This document shows positions 34,030 through 43,376 of a DNA stretch of 64,000 nt, in pieces. The translations under genes were made by a program, and so were the position numbers. The notes under the pieces are model-generated. The model ran no database searches. It was not told the origin of the DNA and saw only the letters and a list, made by a program, of their open reading frames with translations. This DNA comes from Aedoeadaptatus coxii. GTDB taxonomy: Bacteria; Bacillota; Clostridia; Tissierellales; Peptoniphilaceae. Every line of letters begins with the position of its first letter. Position 1 is the first letter of the stretch. The DNA is taken from the NCBI RefSeq assembly GCF_903819215.1, contig NZ_CAIJCT010000016.1; one strand, written 5' to 3'.

Positions 34030-35220
34030 TTAGGCAGTAGCACCGATTTTTAATAGTTTAACTGCTTCTCTTAAAACTAAGATGCCATCTACTCTTTCTT
34101 TTCCTAAGAAACCAACCATACCATTTCCAGCAAATAGTTCCTTTAAGTCTTGGAAAGACCTATTTCCCCTATCTCCAATCTTGTAATATGAAAAATCGCC
34201 AAAGGCTACTGCAAGTTTTCCTTTATCAGCTTTTGGAGCAAAGGCAGATGTGTAGGCAGGATATCCTAAAAGTCTATCTGGTTCTCCATCTTTAAGTGAT
34301 GGTTGCCAAATATATGCACCATTAACATCTTTAAGCTTTCTAATTTGAGCAACTGTTGCATCATTTAAAATGAATGCCGCTTTCTTCCTATAAGGTCTGT
34401 CTAATGAGTAAACTAAATCAATTAGTTCATCCGCATTAATTGTTTGAGCCTTTGTTGTTACCCCAAGTTCTCCACCCTTTTTAGAGTCAAAAATTCCTGT
34501 AGGTTTATTTACTCCATCGCCATTTAAGAAGGCATCTTCTTCAGCATTTGCTAGTGCTCTAGTAAATTCTTCAGTGATGTATTTTTCTAAATTAAAGGCG
34601 GCATCATATAAAAGTTCTTCAGTAACTTTAATTCCAACATGGAGTTTATGCGCATCAAGTGATACTTGATCGAATGTACCATCTCCAAAGGTAAGTTGAC
34701 CACCTTCTTCTACCCATAGAGCAGCAGGCTTTGTAGCTGCAATATTAATTTTATGAAGTCCTGAAGTTTGAACTTTTGTAGCTAGTTTTCTTACAATATT
34801 TTCATCTTCAAGACCATTTACAATATCTGCTTCCATTTCTTCTGGAACTAAATATCCACCACTTTCATCTGTACCTACTTTTAATTCATTGGAAATATCT
34901 CTAAAGTTAGTTCTTAGTGCTTTCATCATAGATTTCTTATAGATATTTCTTGCTCTCATTGGCTTTTCTTCTTCATTAAAAGTAGCAGGTTCATTTGTTA
35001 GTGCTTGAGTTGTAGGTTTTTCTAAGGATTTATCCATTTCTTCTTCCCTCTTCTTTCTTTCAATTTCACGAGTATAATTCTCGATAGTTCTTTCCATCTC
35101 TTCATATGTCTTAAAATCTTCATCAGACATTAGACCCTTTTCATCTTTCTTAGATTCAGCAAATGCCTTTGCCTCATCCCAAGCCTTAGTTCTCTTTTCT
35201 AAAAGTTCTTTTAAATTCAT
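34030..35220 (-). CDS. Major capsid protein, HK97 fold
   Basis: 396 residues from ATG 35220 (GGAGGTAATT site). The first about 110 residues are charged and coiled-coil (KELLEKRTKAWDEAKAFAES), matching the scaffolding delta domain removed by the prohead protease. The rest is the HK97 capsid core (DESGGYLVPEEMEADIV near 125; LLGYPAYTSAFAPKADKGK near 310). Shell-forming protein, next to protease and portal as usual. Confidence 0.93.
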   Translation of the reverse strand: MNLKELLEKRTKAWDEAKAFAESKKDEKGLMSDEDFKTYEEMERTIENYTREIERKKREEEMDKSLEKPTTQALTNEPATFNEEEKPMRARNIYKKSMMKALRTNFRDISNELKVGTDESGGYLVPEEMEADIVNGLEDENIVRKLATKVQTSGLHKINIAATKPAALWVEEGGQLTFGDGTFDQVSLDAHKLHVGIKVTEELLYDAAFNLEKYITEEFTRALANAEEDAFLNGDGVNKPTGIFDSKKGGELGVTTKAQTINADELIDLVYSLDRPYRKKAAFILNDATVAQIRKLKDVNGAYIWQPSLKDGEPDRLLGYPAYTSAFAPKADKGKLAVAFGDFSYYKIGDRGNRSFQDLKELFAGNGMVGFLGKERVDGILVLREAVKLLKIGATA

Positions 35221-35222
35221 AA

Positions 35223-35909
35223 TTACCTCCAAGTATTTTTAATATTGTTTAATCTTTCTTCTACCTCACTCATTGAGTGAGTTTTCACTTCTTTATTTAT
35301 CTTTGTTAAGAGCGAGTTTGTAACTGCTCGCCTTGAAAAGACCATATTAGTGACTTTTTCATCTTTTCTTTTGTCAGTGAGAGTTCCATCACAAAAACCC
35401 ATCTCAATAGCCTTATTCTTATCAAACCAAGTCTCCCCATCCATTAGATTAGAAATCTCTTCTCTGGATAAACCTGTCTTAATCTCATAGGCATTGATGA
35501 TTGATTCCTTAACTTCCTTTAACATATCAATTGCCTTTTGCATTTCTTTTGAGTCGCCAATTGCCACAGTTAAGGGGTTATGAATCATCATCAATGATGT
35601 AGGACTCATCAACACTTCAGTTCCTGCCATAGCAATGACCGATGCTGCTGATGCTGCAAGCCCATCAATCTTAATTGTCACATTTCCTTTGTACTCTAAA
35701 AGCATGGTGTAAATTCTCGATGCAGCTATACAATCACCACCAGGGGAGTTGATCCACACAGTTATGTCTCCACTTTTGTTTTTTAATTCTTCAAAAAAGA
35801 GCCTTGGAGTGATTTCATCATCAAACCAAGACTCTTCTGCAATAACTCCATCTATATAGAGTTCATTTGAATCCTTTTTCCAGTTCCAAAATATTTTATT
35901 GTTCTTCAT
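35223..35909 (-). CDS. Prohead protease, ClpP-like serine protease
   Basis: 228 residues. ClpP-type fold with oxyanion region INSPGGDCIAASRIY (near 55), nucleophile serine in GLAASAASVIAMAG (near 90) and catalytic histidine in LMMIHNP (near 113). It matures the capsid by cutting the delta domain. Overlaps the portal gene by 14 bases. Confidence 0.92.
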   Translation of the reverse strand: MKNNKIFWNWKKDSNELYIDGVIAEESWFDDEITPRLFFEELKNKSGDITVWINSPGGDCIAASRIYTMLLEYKGNVTIKIDGLAASAASVIAMAGTEVLMSPTSLMMIHNPLTVAIGDSKEMQKAIDMLKEVKESIINAYEIKTGLSREEISNLMDGETWFDKNKAIEMGFCDGTLTDKRKDEKVTNMVFSRRAVTNSLLTKINKEVKTHSMSEVEERLNNIKNTWR

Positions 35910-37173
35910 TAGGATTTATTTCTTCTCCTTTCTGCTGATAAAAACTACCAGCTTTATCAAGCGGTAGCATATTTCCATTTACAAGGTATAGGTCACCACC
36001 TTCTTCAGCCGATATCCTATCTAGGTTTTCTAATTCTCTTATATCATTTGCACTCATCCAACCATTCTGTCTTCCTACAGCATATCCATTCATTCTTGAT
36101 TCATAATCTCCTCTTAGAAGTCCATCAAGATTGAATTTAATAAAGTAGGATTCCTTTTCTTTCTTTGTTAGTAGTGCTCTTTCCAAGGATTGCTCCCAAC
36201 GAACAATCCAAGGGTCAAGAGTGTATTTAACAAACTCAAGTGACTGTTGTTCTATATTTGAAAATGATGACTTCTCCAAGTCACCAATCATATGAGGTGG
36301 TATTCTAAATATTCTTGCTATCTCATTTAATTGAAACTTTCTTGTTTCCAAAAACTGGGCCTCACTTGGTGCTATGGCTATGGGTTGGTATTTCATTCCT
36401 TCTTCAAGTACAGCCACTTTGTTGGCGTTTTTAGGCCCTTGAAAAGCAGCATTCCAAGACTCTCTAACTCTTTCTGGGTCTTTAATAATACCTGGATGCT
36501 CTAAAACTCCACCTGGTTGTGCTCCATTTTGAAAGAATGATGCACCATAATCTTCACAAGCCATCGCCATTCCTATAGCATTTTTTGCCATAGTTATTGG
36601 TGAGTAGCCTATAAGGCCATCAAAACCAAGTCCAGGTATATGAAGAACATCTTCTTTTAAAAGATAAACTTCTTCTGATTTGTAATTGTATTTATAGAAG
36701 ATTTCTCCATCTTCACTTCTCATTACAGTCATCTTATTTGGCATTAATGGATAAAGTCCAATAACCTCATTTCTTCCATTACGAATTATCTGAGCGTAGG
36801 CATTACCCCAAAGTAGTAGATGGGTCATTAATGTTTCTCTAAATACAAATGAAGTCATCTCAGTATTTGGTTCATCGTGCAAAAGAAAATATATGGCATG
36901 GCCTTTTGCTTTTTCCTTAGAGTTTGAATCTCCTCTTTTATATAGATGAAGAGGAAGTCCTGCTAAGGTTTCAGCAAGAACTCTCACGCATGAATAAACT
37001 GCTGTCATTTGCATAGCAGTAAATTCGTTGACATTCCTTCCTGCTGCAGTTCTTCCAAATAAAAAAGACGATGAAGATATCCTCTCCCCGTCTTTAGGTT
37101 TGTCTCTTGACTTGAATATTAAATCTAAAATGTTTATATTACCACCTCCTAAAAGTAGGCATGAAAAAAGCAC
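35896..37173 (-). CDS. Portal protein, HK97 family; probable AUA start at 37137
   Basis: Residues TAVYSCVRVLAETLAGLPLHLYKR, IIRNGRNEVIGLYPLMPNKM and FRIPPHMIGDLEKSSFSNIE are typical of HK97-type portals, the ring through which DNA is packaged. The first usual start codon in frame is GTG at 37173, but it has only a poor ribosome site. A strong AGGAGGTGGT lies correctly in front of ATA at 37137, and starting there gives (M)NILDLIFKSRDKP, a normal portal N-terminus. I give the outer limit and note that 37137 is more likely, giving about 413 residues. Confidence 0.9.
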   Translation of the reverse strand: MLFSCLLLGGGNINILDLIFKSRDKPKDGERISSSSFLFGRTAAGRNVNEFTAMQMTAVYSCVRVLAETLAGLPLHLYKRGDSNSKEKAKGHAIYFLLHDEPNTEMTSFVFRETLMTHLLLWGNAYAQIIRNGRNEVIGLYPLMPNKMTVMRSEDGEIFYKYNYKSEEVYLLKEDVLHIPGLGFDGLIGYSPITMAKNAIGMAMACEDYGASFFQNGAQPGGVLEHPGIIKDPERVRESWNAAFQGPKNANKVAVLEEGMKYQPIAIAPSEAQFLETRKFQLNEIARIFRIPPHMIGDLEKSSFSNIEQQSLEFVKYTLDPWIVRWEQSLERALLTKKEKESYFIKFNLDGLLRGDYESRMNGYAVGRQNGWMSANDIRELENLDRISAEEGGDLYLVNGNMLPLDKAGSFYQQKGEEINPNEEQ

Positions 37174-37213
37174 CTACTAATGTAGATGCTAAAAAAAATA
37201 TCATGAATATATG

Positions 37214-37633
37214 TTAAAACCACTTTGACTTTTCTTTTCTAAATTTAGGAATCTCTCCATAAGCATATGGATTATAATTATCTATATTACATCCAAATTC
37301 TTTTAATTCTATTATTTTATTATCAAAATCCCATTTAACCAAAGAAATTCCATTAAATTCATCAATTTTCCCATTATTCATCACTGATTTAAAATGCCAT
37401 TCCACAATTGATTGGTCTTTAAAGTCTAAAAATTGTACAATATCCCATGTTTCAACTTTTGCACGACTGTTCCATTCTTTAAACCATAACTCGAGTGTAC
37501 TGCGATTATTATACTTTGGCCCCCAACTTTCTGTATACACAATATCATTAGCAAAAATATCTTTAATTCCTAAGTCTTGTTTTTTTATCCACATATCAAA
37601 CCATAAACGAATAATATCTTCTCTATTCCTCAT
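37214..37633 (-). CDS. NTF2/SnoaL-like protein inserted between portal and terminase
   Basis: 139 residues from ATG 37633 (GAGGTGATATTC site). The pattern FDMWIKKQDLGIKDIFANDI, ..SRAKVETWDIVQFLDFKDQSI.. and GISLVKWDFDNKIIELKEF fits a cone-shaped NTF2/SnoaL fold. It is not a phage structural family. It interrupts the otherwise packed head gene order, so it is best seen as an added gene (moron) with an unknown role for the lysogen. Confidence 0.75.
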   Translation of the reverse strand: MRNREDIIRLWFDMWIKKQDLGIKDIFANDIVYTESWGPKYNNRSTLELWFKEWNSRAKVETWDIVQFLDFKDQSIVEWHFKSVMNNGKIDEFNGISLVKWDFDNKIIELKEFGCNIDNYNPYAYGEIPKFRKEKSKWF

Positions 37634-37677
37634 GAATATCACCTCAAAAATGTTTCTATTTTATTTATATACCCATA

Positions 37678-39267
37678 TTAAAAAACAATCAACCCCCTAT
37701 CATCATAAACCGATTCACTTGTATCATTGCCACACCTTATAGCTCTATCAAGTGCCATGATTGTAGCAATTACACCATCTATTTTTTCTGTAGATTTTTC
37801 CTTATCTGCTTTTATATTTCCAGCAGGATCAGTTCGTATGAAGATATTATCCATCATCCACCTTAGAACGGGATGTCCTCCATGGGATATTTTTCTTTCG
37901 AGAGTTAGTTTCATGAGTTCTTTAGTTGGTGGAGACATATCTTTAAATCCTTGACCAAAAGGAACTACTGTGAATCCCATACCTTCTAAGTTTTGAACCA
38001 TCTGAACTGCTCCCCATCTGTCAAAGGCTATTTCTCTAATGTTATATATCTCACCTAAGTCCTCTATAAATTTTTCTATAAAACCATAGTGGACTACATT
38101 ACCTTCTGTTGTCATAATATAGCCTTGTTTTTTCCAAAGGTCATAGTTTACATGGTCTCTTTTTACTCTTAGGTCGAGGTTATCTTCTGGCAACCAAAAG
38201 TAGGGTAATATTTGATATTTATCATCTTCGTCTATTGGAGGAAAGACTAAAACAAAAGCTGTAATATCTGTTGTAGAAGATAAGTCAAGACCTCCATAGC
38301 AAACTCTTCCTTTTAGTTCTTCTTCATTAACAGCAAAATTACATAAGTCCCATTTTTCCATAGGCATCCATCTAATTGCTTGTTTGACCCACTGATTTAA
38401 TCTTAACTGTCTGAAGGCATTTTCTTCAGATGGGTTTTGCTTAGCCGATTCACAAGCTTGTCTTACTTTTTCTATTGGAACTGTAATTCCTAAGGATGGG
38501 TTAGCCTTATGCCATACTTTTTCATCTGTCCAATCATCTTCTCTATCTGCTCCATAAATCACAGGATAAAAAGTTGGATCAGTTTTTCTACCTTCAAGTA
38601 TGTCGACTGCCTTTTGATGCGTCTCATAGCATATTGATTTTGTGTCTGTTCCAGCAGTTGTTATGAGAAAATATAAGGGCTGAGTTCTCGCATCACCTGA
38701 ACCTTTTGTCATTACATCAAATAATTTTCTATTTGGCTGAGTATGAAGTTCGTCAAATACCACACCATGAATATTAAATCCGTGCTTGGAATAAGCCTCT
38801 GCAGATAAGACTTGATAGAAAGAATTGGTCGGTTTATATATCATTCTCTTTTGAGATGCTAGAATCTTTACTCTTTTAGATAAGGCTGGACTCATCCTTA
38901 CCATATCAGCTGCAACATCAAAAACTATAGTTGCTTGTTGTCTATCAGCAGCACATCCATAGACCTCGGCTCTTTCTTCTCCATCACCACAAGTTAGAAG
39001 AAGTGCTACAGCAGCTGCAAGTTCAGATTTCCCCATCTTCTTTGGTATTTCAATATAGGCTGTATTAAATTGTCTATATCCCGTATCTTTTACAATGCCA
39101 AATAAGTCTCTTATGATTTCTTCTTGCCAGTCAATAAGCTTGAAATCTTTACCTGCCCATCTACCTTTTGTGTGTTTAAGGCATTCTATAAAAGTAACAG
39201 CATAGTCTGCCTTGTTTTTATCATAGTGAGATGTAGGTAGCATAAATTTTGTTGGTTTATATTTCAT
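37678..39267 (-). CDS. Terminase large subunit
   Basis: 529 residues. ATPase half: Walker A variant IPKKMGKSE (near 75), Walker B VVFDELH (near 172), motif TTAGTD. Nuclease half: GLDLSSTTD (near 328), AFDRWGA (near 410), and DGVIATIMALDRA near the end give the acidic metal site. It cuts and packages DNA into the prohead with the small subunit at 42299-42871. Unusually, several non-packaging genes lie between the two subunits. Confidence 0.95.
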   Translation of the reverse strand: MKYKPTKFMLPTSHYDKNKADYAVTFIECLKHTKGRWAGKDFKLIDWQEEIIRDLFGIVKDTGYRQFNTAYIEIPKKMGKSELAAAVALLLTCGDGEERAEVYGCAADRQQATIVFDVAADMVRMSPALSKRVKILASQKRMIYKPTNSFYQVLSAEAYSKHGFNIHGVVFDELHTQPNRKLFDVMTKGSGDARTQPLYFLITTAGTDTKSICYETHQKAVDILEGRKTDPTFYPVIYGADREDDWTDEKVWHKANPSLGITVPIEKVRQACESAKQNPSEENAFRQLRLNQWVKQAIRWMPMEKWDLCNFAVNEEELKGRVCYGGLDLSSTTDITAFVLVFPPIDEDDKYQILPYFWLPEDNLDLRVKRDHVNYDLWKKQGYIMTTEGNVVHYGFIEKFIEDLGEIYNIREIAFDRWGAVQMVQNLEGMGFTVVPFGQGFKDMSPPTKELMKLTLERKISHGGHPVLRWMMDNIFIRTDPAGNIKADKEKSTEKIDGVIATIMALDRAIRCGNDTSESVYDDRGLIVF

Positions 39268-39344
39268 TTGACCTCCTTCCTTGAAAAATAGGCATAAAAA
39301 ATACTAGCCATTAGCTAGTTCACTACGAGAAAAAGAGCCTTCGC

Positions 39345-39590
39345 TCAATTTCTTGATTTATAATTATTTTGTTTTCCTAATTCATAGGCCTCTTTTAACA
39401 TTTCTTTTAATGACCATACTGAAACTTCTATAAAGTCTTCTGAATCATTGTTTCTTTTTTCTAAGTCTCCTCTTTCTTCTATTGCATAAGAATGTTTCTT
39501 GGCAATTTCTAAAAGTGCTTTATCTCTTTTTTCATTAATTCTTTTGGTGGCCTCTAAAAAGCATTGCCTTTTCAATTCTTGGTTTGTCAT
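39345..39590 (-). CDS. Hypothetical phage protein, 81 residues
   Basis: Charged, helical protein (TNQELKRQCFLEATKRINEK; SLKEMLKEAYELGKQ). No family recognised. It starts right after the stop of the next gene upstream and lies in the terminase region, on the same transcript. Confidence 0.6.
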   Translation of the reverse strand: MTNQELKRQCFLEATKRINEKRDKALLEIAKKHSYAIEERGDLEKRNNDSEDFIEVSVWSLKEMLKEAYELGKQNNYKSRN

Positions 39591-39923
39591 TTACCTCACT
39601 CCTCTTTTCTTATTCTTATGGAGATTATCTATAAAGTCATCAAACCATTTCGCTCCAATCTCAAGTTTTATAATTGGAAGTCTTCCTAACTTGTTGTATT
39701 TTAAACTTACTATCCTTAAGTCTTCAGGAAGGTTGCTTTCGTAAAATTCGTTAATTGTTTTTCCCATTGTGATATAAATTGTGTCATCTTCAAGGTAATC
39801 TTTTAAATAATCTTGGAAAGCTAAGTCTCCATTTCCTCCTTCGTAAAGTCCAAGCATTGTAATTGCTGAAGAGTCGATTAACTCATTTAAATCTTCCTGT
39901 GTTTTCATGTATTTGTATGCCAT
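39591..39923 (-). CDS. Hypothetical phage protein, 110 residues
   Basis: Starts at ATG 39923 (AAGGAGAAAAAT site) rather than at the upstream 39971. Soluble, mixed alpha/beta appearance (YKYMKTQEDLNELIDSSAI; PIIKLEIGAKWFDDFIDNL). Family not recognised. Confidence 0.6.
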   Translation of the reverse strand: MAYKYMKTQEDLNELIDSSAITMLGLYEGGNGDLAFQDYLKDYLEDDTIYITMGKTINEFYESNLPEDLRIVSLKYNKLGRLPIIKLEIGAKWFDDFIDNLHKNKKRGVR

Positions 39924-40022
39924 ATTTTTCTCCTTATCTTTTTTTGTATGTACATATAACCGTACTGTCAAAAATAAGTCAAGTTAATTAGAGGATATAA
40001 TGTCTATATTTCAACCTTTGCT

Positions 40023-40235
40023 CTATATTTTTTCTATTCTATCCACTCTGAAAATTACATTTAACATCGAACCATTATCCCATTTTACTAGGATTGATCC
40101 AATGGCATCCACCCCATAAACTGTGCCTAAAGTTCCAACTGGAGGTGCTTGGTCATCTTCCATTTGGATTAGTTTTACTCTTGTACCTACTGGATACGTC
40201 TCTTTTAATTTTTGTATAATTTCACTTGAAATCAT
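40023..40235 (-). CDS. DUF4314-like small protein
   Basis: 70 residues, a small beta barrel-like sequence: PVGTRVKLIQMEDDQAPPVG, GTVYGVDAIGSILVKWDNGS. This matches the DUF4314 proteins found in phages and conjugative elements. Function unknown. Confidence 0.8.
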   Translation of the reverse strand: MISSEIIQKLKETYPVGTRVKLIQMEDDQAPPVGTLGTVYGVDAIGSILVKWDNGSMLNVIFRVDRIEKI

Positions 40236-40278
40236 CTAATCACCTCACATACATATATCACTCAATCTAGGATTTATA

Positions 40279-41514
40279 TCAAGTCAGATTAAAAATATCT
40301 TCATATTTATACTCTTTTCCATTTCTTAAAAGGCTTACATCTTTATCACTACCAACTAATTCAATAAATCTATTTACAATGACATCTACAAATTTTTCAT
40401 CTAGTTCAATCATCCTACAAATTCTATCAGTCTGTTCACAAGCTATTAGTGTACTTCCACTTCCACCAAATGGATCAAGTACAATAGAGTTTGTCATAGA
40501 TGAGTTTTTAATAGGATAAGATAAAAGTGGAATAGGTTTCATAGTAGGGTGGTCTCCATTTTTTCTTGGTTTATCAAATTCCCAAATGGTAGACTCCTTC
40601 CTTCCTGTGTACCAGTTGTGTTTTCCTTTTTTCTTCCAACCATAAAGAATTGGTTCATGTTGCCATTGATATGGACTTCTTCCAAGTACAAGGGACTGTT
40701 TCTTCCAAATACAAGTACCAGATAAATAAAAGCCAGCGTCTTGAAATGCTTTTCTGAAATTAAGTCCTTCTGTATCTGCATGAAAAACATATATCGATCC
40801 ATCATCTGCGAGGAACTTTTCCATATTTAAAAAAGAGCTTAGTAAAAATTCATAGAATTTACTTTGCTCCATATTGTCATTTTTAATTTTTCCAGCTGAA
40901 CCTTCATAGTTTACGTTGTATGGAGGGTCTGTGATGATAAGATTTGCTTTTGATTCTCCCATAAGTTTATCGTAAGTAACCTCATCTGTAGAATCTCCAC
41001 AAATAAGTTTGTGCTTTCCTAAGATCCAAATATCTCCAGACTTTGAAAAAGTAGGCTTTTCTAATTCTTTCTCTACATCAAAGCCGTCATCTTCTGTCTC
41101 ATTTCCTAAGTCAAAAATATTAGATAGTTCATCTGGTGAAAACCCAGTAAGTTCTACATTAAAACCATAATCTTCTAAGGATTCAATTTCTACTCTTAAT
41201 AGTTCTTCATCCCATCCAGCATCAAGAGCCATTCTGTTATCAGCTAAGATATAGGCTTTCTTCTGTGCCTCGTTTAGGTGGTCTGCAAAGACACAAGGTA
41301 CTTCTTTTATTCCTTCTTCCTTTGCTGCCATAATTCTTCCATGACCTGCAATAACTCCGTAGTCTTTGTCAATAATTACAGGATTGATAAAACCAAACTC
41401 TCTGATTGATGATCGTAGTTTGTTAATTTGGTCTGCTGAGTGGGTTCTTGCATTGTTTACATAGGGTACAAGTTTTTCAATATCGACTAATTTCATTTCT
41501 TTTGTTGTAATCAT
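40279..41514 (-). CDS. ParB-domain DNA adenine methyltransferase
   Basis: 411 residues from ATG 41514, which overlaps the MetK stop as ATGA. N-terminal ParB-like domain (VPYVNNARTHSADQINKL; VIAGHGRIMAAKEEG), then an N6/N4 methylase with catalytic DPPY (LIITDPPYNVNYEG, near 200) and SAM motif DPFGGSGST (near 355); the order is beta class. Such proteins protect phage DNA or adjust packaging. Coupled translation with a SAM synthetase is notable. Confidence 0.92.
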   Translation of the reverse strand: MITTKEMKLVDIEKLVPYVNNARTHSADQINKLRSSIREFGFINPVIIDKDYGVIAGHGRIMAAKEEGIKEVPCVFADHLNEAQKKAYILADNRMALDAGWDEELLRVEIESLEDYGFNVELTGFSPDELSNIFDLGNETEDDGFDVEKELEKPTFSKSGDIWILGKHKLICGDSTDEVTYDKLMGESKANLIITDPPYNVNYEGSAGKIKNDNMEQSKFYEFLLSSFLNMEKFLADDGSIYVFHADTEGLNFRKAFQDAGFYLSGTCIWKKQSLVLGRSPYQWQHEPILYGWKKKGKHNWYTGRKESTIWEFDKPRKNGDHPTMKPIPLLSYPIKNSSMTNSIVLDPFGGSGSTLIACEQTDRICRMIELDEKFVDVIVNRFIELVGSDKDVSLLRNGKEYKYEDIFNLT

Positions 41515-42293
41515 ATAATCCCCCATTTTGCAAATTCCTCAAAACCACCAATAGAATTAATGTAGTTTCTAGCAATTTCTACAATTTCAGAATATGGTCT
41601 ACCATCAATAGTTTCATCTCCTATTGCACAGGATAATTCAATCTCTTTATTTTCCTCTTGTGCCTTTAGGTAGGCATAAATATTAACTGATACATCAGCC
41701 TTGGATGGGTCTTTACCATGAAGACCACCACCAGTTACTGCTCGTCCCATATCTGAGCCGAGTTTTCTATTAGTCGCTCCAGTATCAACATCAAATCCTC
41801 CAGTCCAATCTCCTAATGGATTTACAATTGCTCTTGGATAAATTGATTTTAAAATTTCTGTAGATACATTTGACTGACAAATAATAAGTTTATCCCCATC
41901 AAGAATGTATTTTCCATCGTAAGGATAATTAGAATATATTTCACGAGCAATTAAAGATAGTCTCTTTTCTTCATCTGATGTATGTACTCCCTTAAAGATT
42001 CCATTGTCACCACATCTTATCTTTTCTTTTTGATTATTTGATAGGTGGATATCCTGTTCTACTAATTTAATATCTGCTTTGACATCTCCAGCTATCCTCT
42101 TAATTGCTGTTTCAATTTCTTTCTTATTCAACTTACAATCTGTTTCTATAATGACATGACAATTTCCATGCCCCAGCAAAACTTCGACTGCTATTTTAGG
42201 ATTTTCCTTTTCTTTATATGATAAATCTACAATTGCACCAGCTATGCAATCAGCTATTTTATCTGGATGCTTTGGATTTACTTTTTCAAACAA
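41511..42293 (-). CDS. Short phage-type S-adenosylmethionine synthetase (MetK-like)
   Basis: 260 residues, against about 380-400 for cellular MetK. Key motifs remain: HPDKIADCIAGAIVD (ATP/methionine), GDNGIFKG, and GRAVTGGGLHGKDPSKADVS. The shortening lies in the middle domains. It would make SAM from methionine and ATP and its stop codon overlaps the methylase start, suggesting supply of cofactor to that enzyme. Activity is inferred, not shown. Confidence 0.88.
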   Translation of the reverse strand: MFEKVNPKHPDKIADCIAGAIVDLSYKEKENPKIAVEVLLGHGNCHVIIETDCKLNKKEIETAIKRIAGDVKADIKLVEQDIHLSNNQKEKIRCGDNGIFKGVHTSDEEKRLSLIAREIYSNYPYDGKYILDGDKLIICQSNVSTEILKSIYPRAIVNPLGDWTGGFDVDTGATNRKLGSDMGRAVTGGGLHGKDPSKADVSVNIYAYLKAQEENKEIELSCAIGDETIDGRPYSEIVEIARNYINSIGGFEEFAKWGII

Positions 42294-42298
42294 TATAA

Positions 42299-42871
42299 TT
42301 ACCTCCTTTGCCTTAGTAATTTTTCCATCATATCCTCCCCATAGTCTTCATAAACTTCTGTACAGTTTTCTTTAACTATGTCATAAATCTCGTACCATAA
42401 AAGGTTGGCTGTCTTTTGAAACTGGCTAGACATCTGTACAAAAGGGGATGCGATAACCCCTCCTGTAGTAGGATGCTTGCCTAATAGTCCAAATTGACTT
42501 ATTGCCTCTTCACATTGAATGTATCTTGCAAAAGCCTGAGAGTAAGATTCTAATAATCTTGGATTTACTAAGTTCTCACAGTTTCTATGTTTTAACCAGC
42601 CCCAAGTCTCTTTATATATTTCATCGGCACCTAGTGGTATTCCATTCTTTTGTTTTGCAGATAGATAGTCACTTGGTGTAGGCATATCGGTTCCATCAAG
42701 AACTGCTCCGTCTGGTAAGTCAACTGCATCTATTTCTTCTGGAGTGAATGTTGGAATATCATTCATTAGTATTTCTACTTTTTTACCTTTTTCTATTTTT
42801 TCAACAGCAGGCTGTGGTTTCCCTCCTGCTTTTACTCGTCTTCCACCTCTGTATGTTCCGTCTTTAGCGAT
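42299..42871 (-). CDS. Terminase small subunit, P27 family; probable AUC start
   Basis: The coding frame extends well upstream of the first ATG (42766): IAKDGTYRGGRRVKAGGKP is the normal N-terminus of P27-type small terminases. A strong AGGAGGTGATAGT site precedes ATC at 42871 where relatives have ATG. Full length is 190 residues. Central helices (GADEIYKETWGWLKHRNCEN; LLESYSQAFARYIQCEEAIS) recognise DNA. ATG 42766 as start would remove a conserved domain. Confidence 0.85.
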   Translation of the reverse strand: MAKDGTYRGGRRVKAGGKPQPAVEKIEKGKKVEILMNDIPTFTPEEIDAVDLPDGAVLDGTDMPTPSDYLSAKQKNGIPLGADEIYKETWGWLKHRNCENLVNPRLLESYSQAFARYIQCEEAISQFGLLGKHPTTGGVIASPFVQMSSQFQKTANLLWYEIYDIVKENCTEVYEDYGEDMMEKLLRQRR

Positions 42872-42899
42872 ACTATCACCTCCTATGTTTATTATTTTC

Positions 42900-43000
42900 T
42901 TTAATAGGGCCTTTGAACCCGTTTTTTTGTGCGTGAGAGGGCGGCACCGTTGGTAGGGAAATCAATCGTAGAGATTAAGACTCCCCCTCCCCTCGGAAAA
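42900..43000 (-). other. Candidate cos/packaging site
   Basis: A short GC-rich patch in AT-rich surroundings, between HNH and terminase genes, with GGTGCCGCCCTCTCACGCAC on the minus strand (around 42926-42950) and a run of C/G around 42983-43000. In HK97-like phages of Bacillota the cos site lies here, next to an HNH nuclease gene. The exact cut points cannot be read. Confidence 0.5.
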
Positions 43001-43357
43001 CTATCCTCCAAACCTATCTCCACTCTTTGCATGAATCTTTGAGTGACAAGATTTACAAAGACTCATAAGATTGTCTTCGTCATTAGTTCCACCACGAGAA
43101 AGAGGAAGTATGTGATGTACTTCCTCTACCTTTGTCATTCTATTTTCTTTTAAGCACATTTCACAAAGTGGATGCTCTGCTACATATCTTTTTCTTATAA
43201 GTCTCCATGCTTTTCCATAACGCTTATGAGTTTTAGGATCTCGTTTATATTTTTCATAGTTTTTGTTGTATTCTTTCTCATGTTTCTTACAGAATCGTCC
43301 ATCAACTAATTCAGGACAACCTGGATGAGAACATGGTCTCTTAGGTTTTCTTGGCAC
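43001..43357 (-). CDS. HNH endonuclease of the packaging module
   Basis: 118 residues, GTG start at 43357 (GGAGTGATAAA site). Two Cys pairs (CSHPGCPELVDGRFCKKH; CEMC...CKSCH) and the HNH core VEEVHHILPLSRGGTNDEDN followed by LMSLC. Such nucleases help terminase cut cos DNA in HK97-like phages. First gene of the late operon. Confidence 0.93.
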   Translation of the reverse strand: MPRKPKRPCSHPGCPELVDGRFCKKHEKEYNKNYEKYKRDPKTHKRYGKAWRLIRKRYVAEHPLCEMCLKENRMTKVEEVHHILPLSRGGTNDEDNLMSLCKSCHSKIHAKSGDRFGG

Positions 43358-43376
43358 TTTATCACTCCATAAAGAA

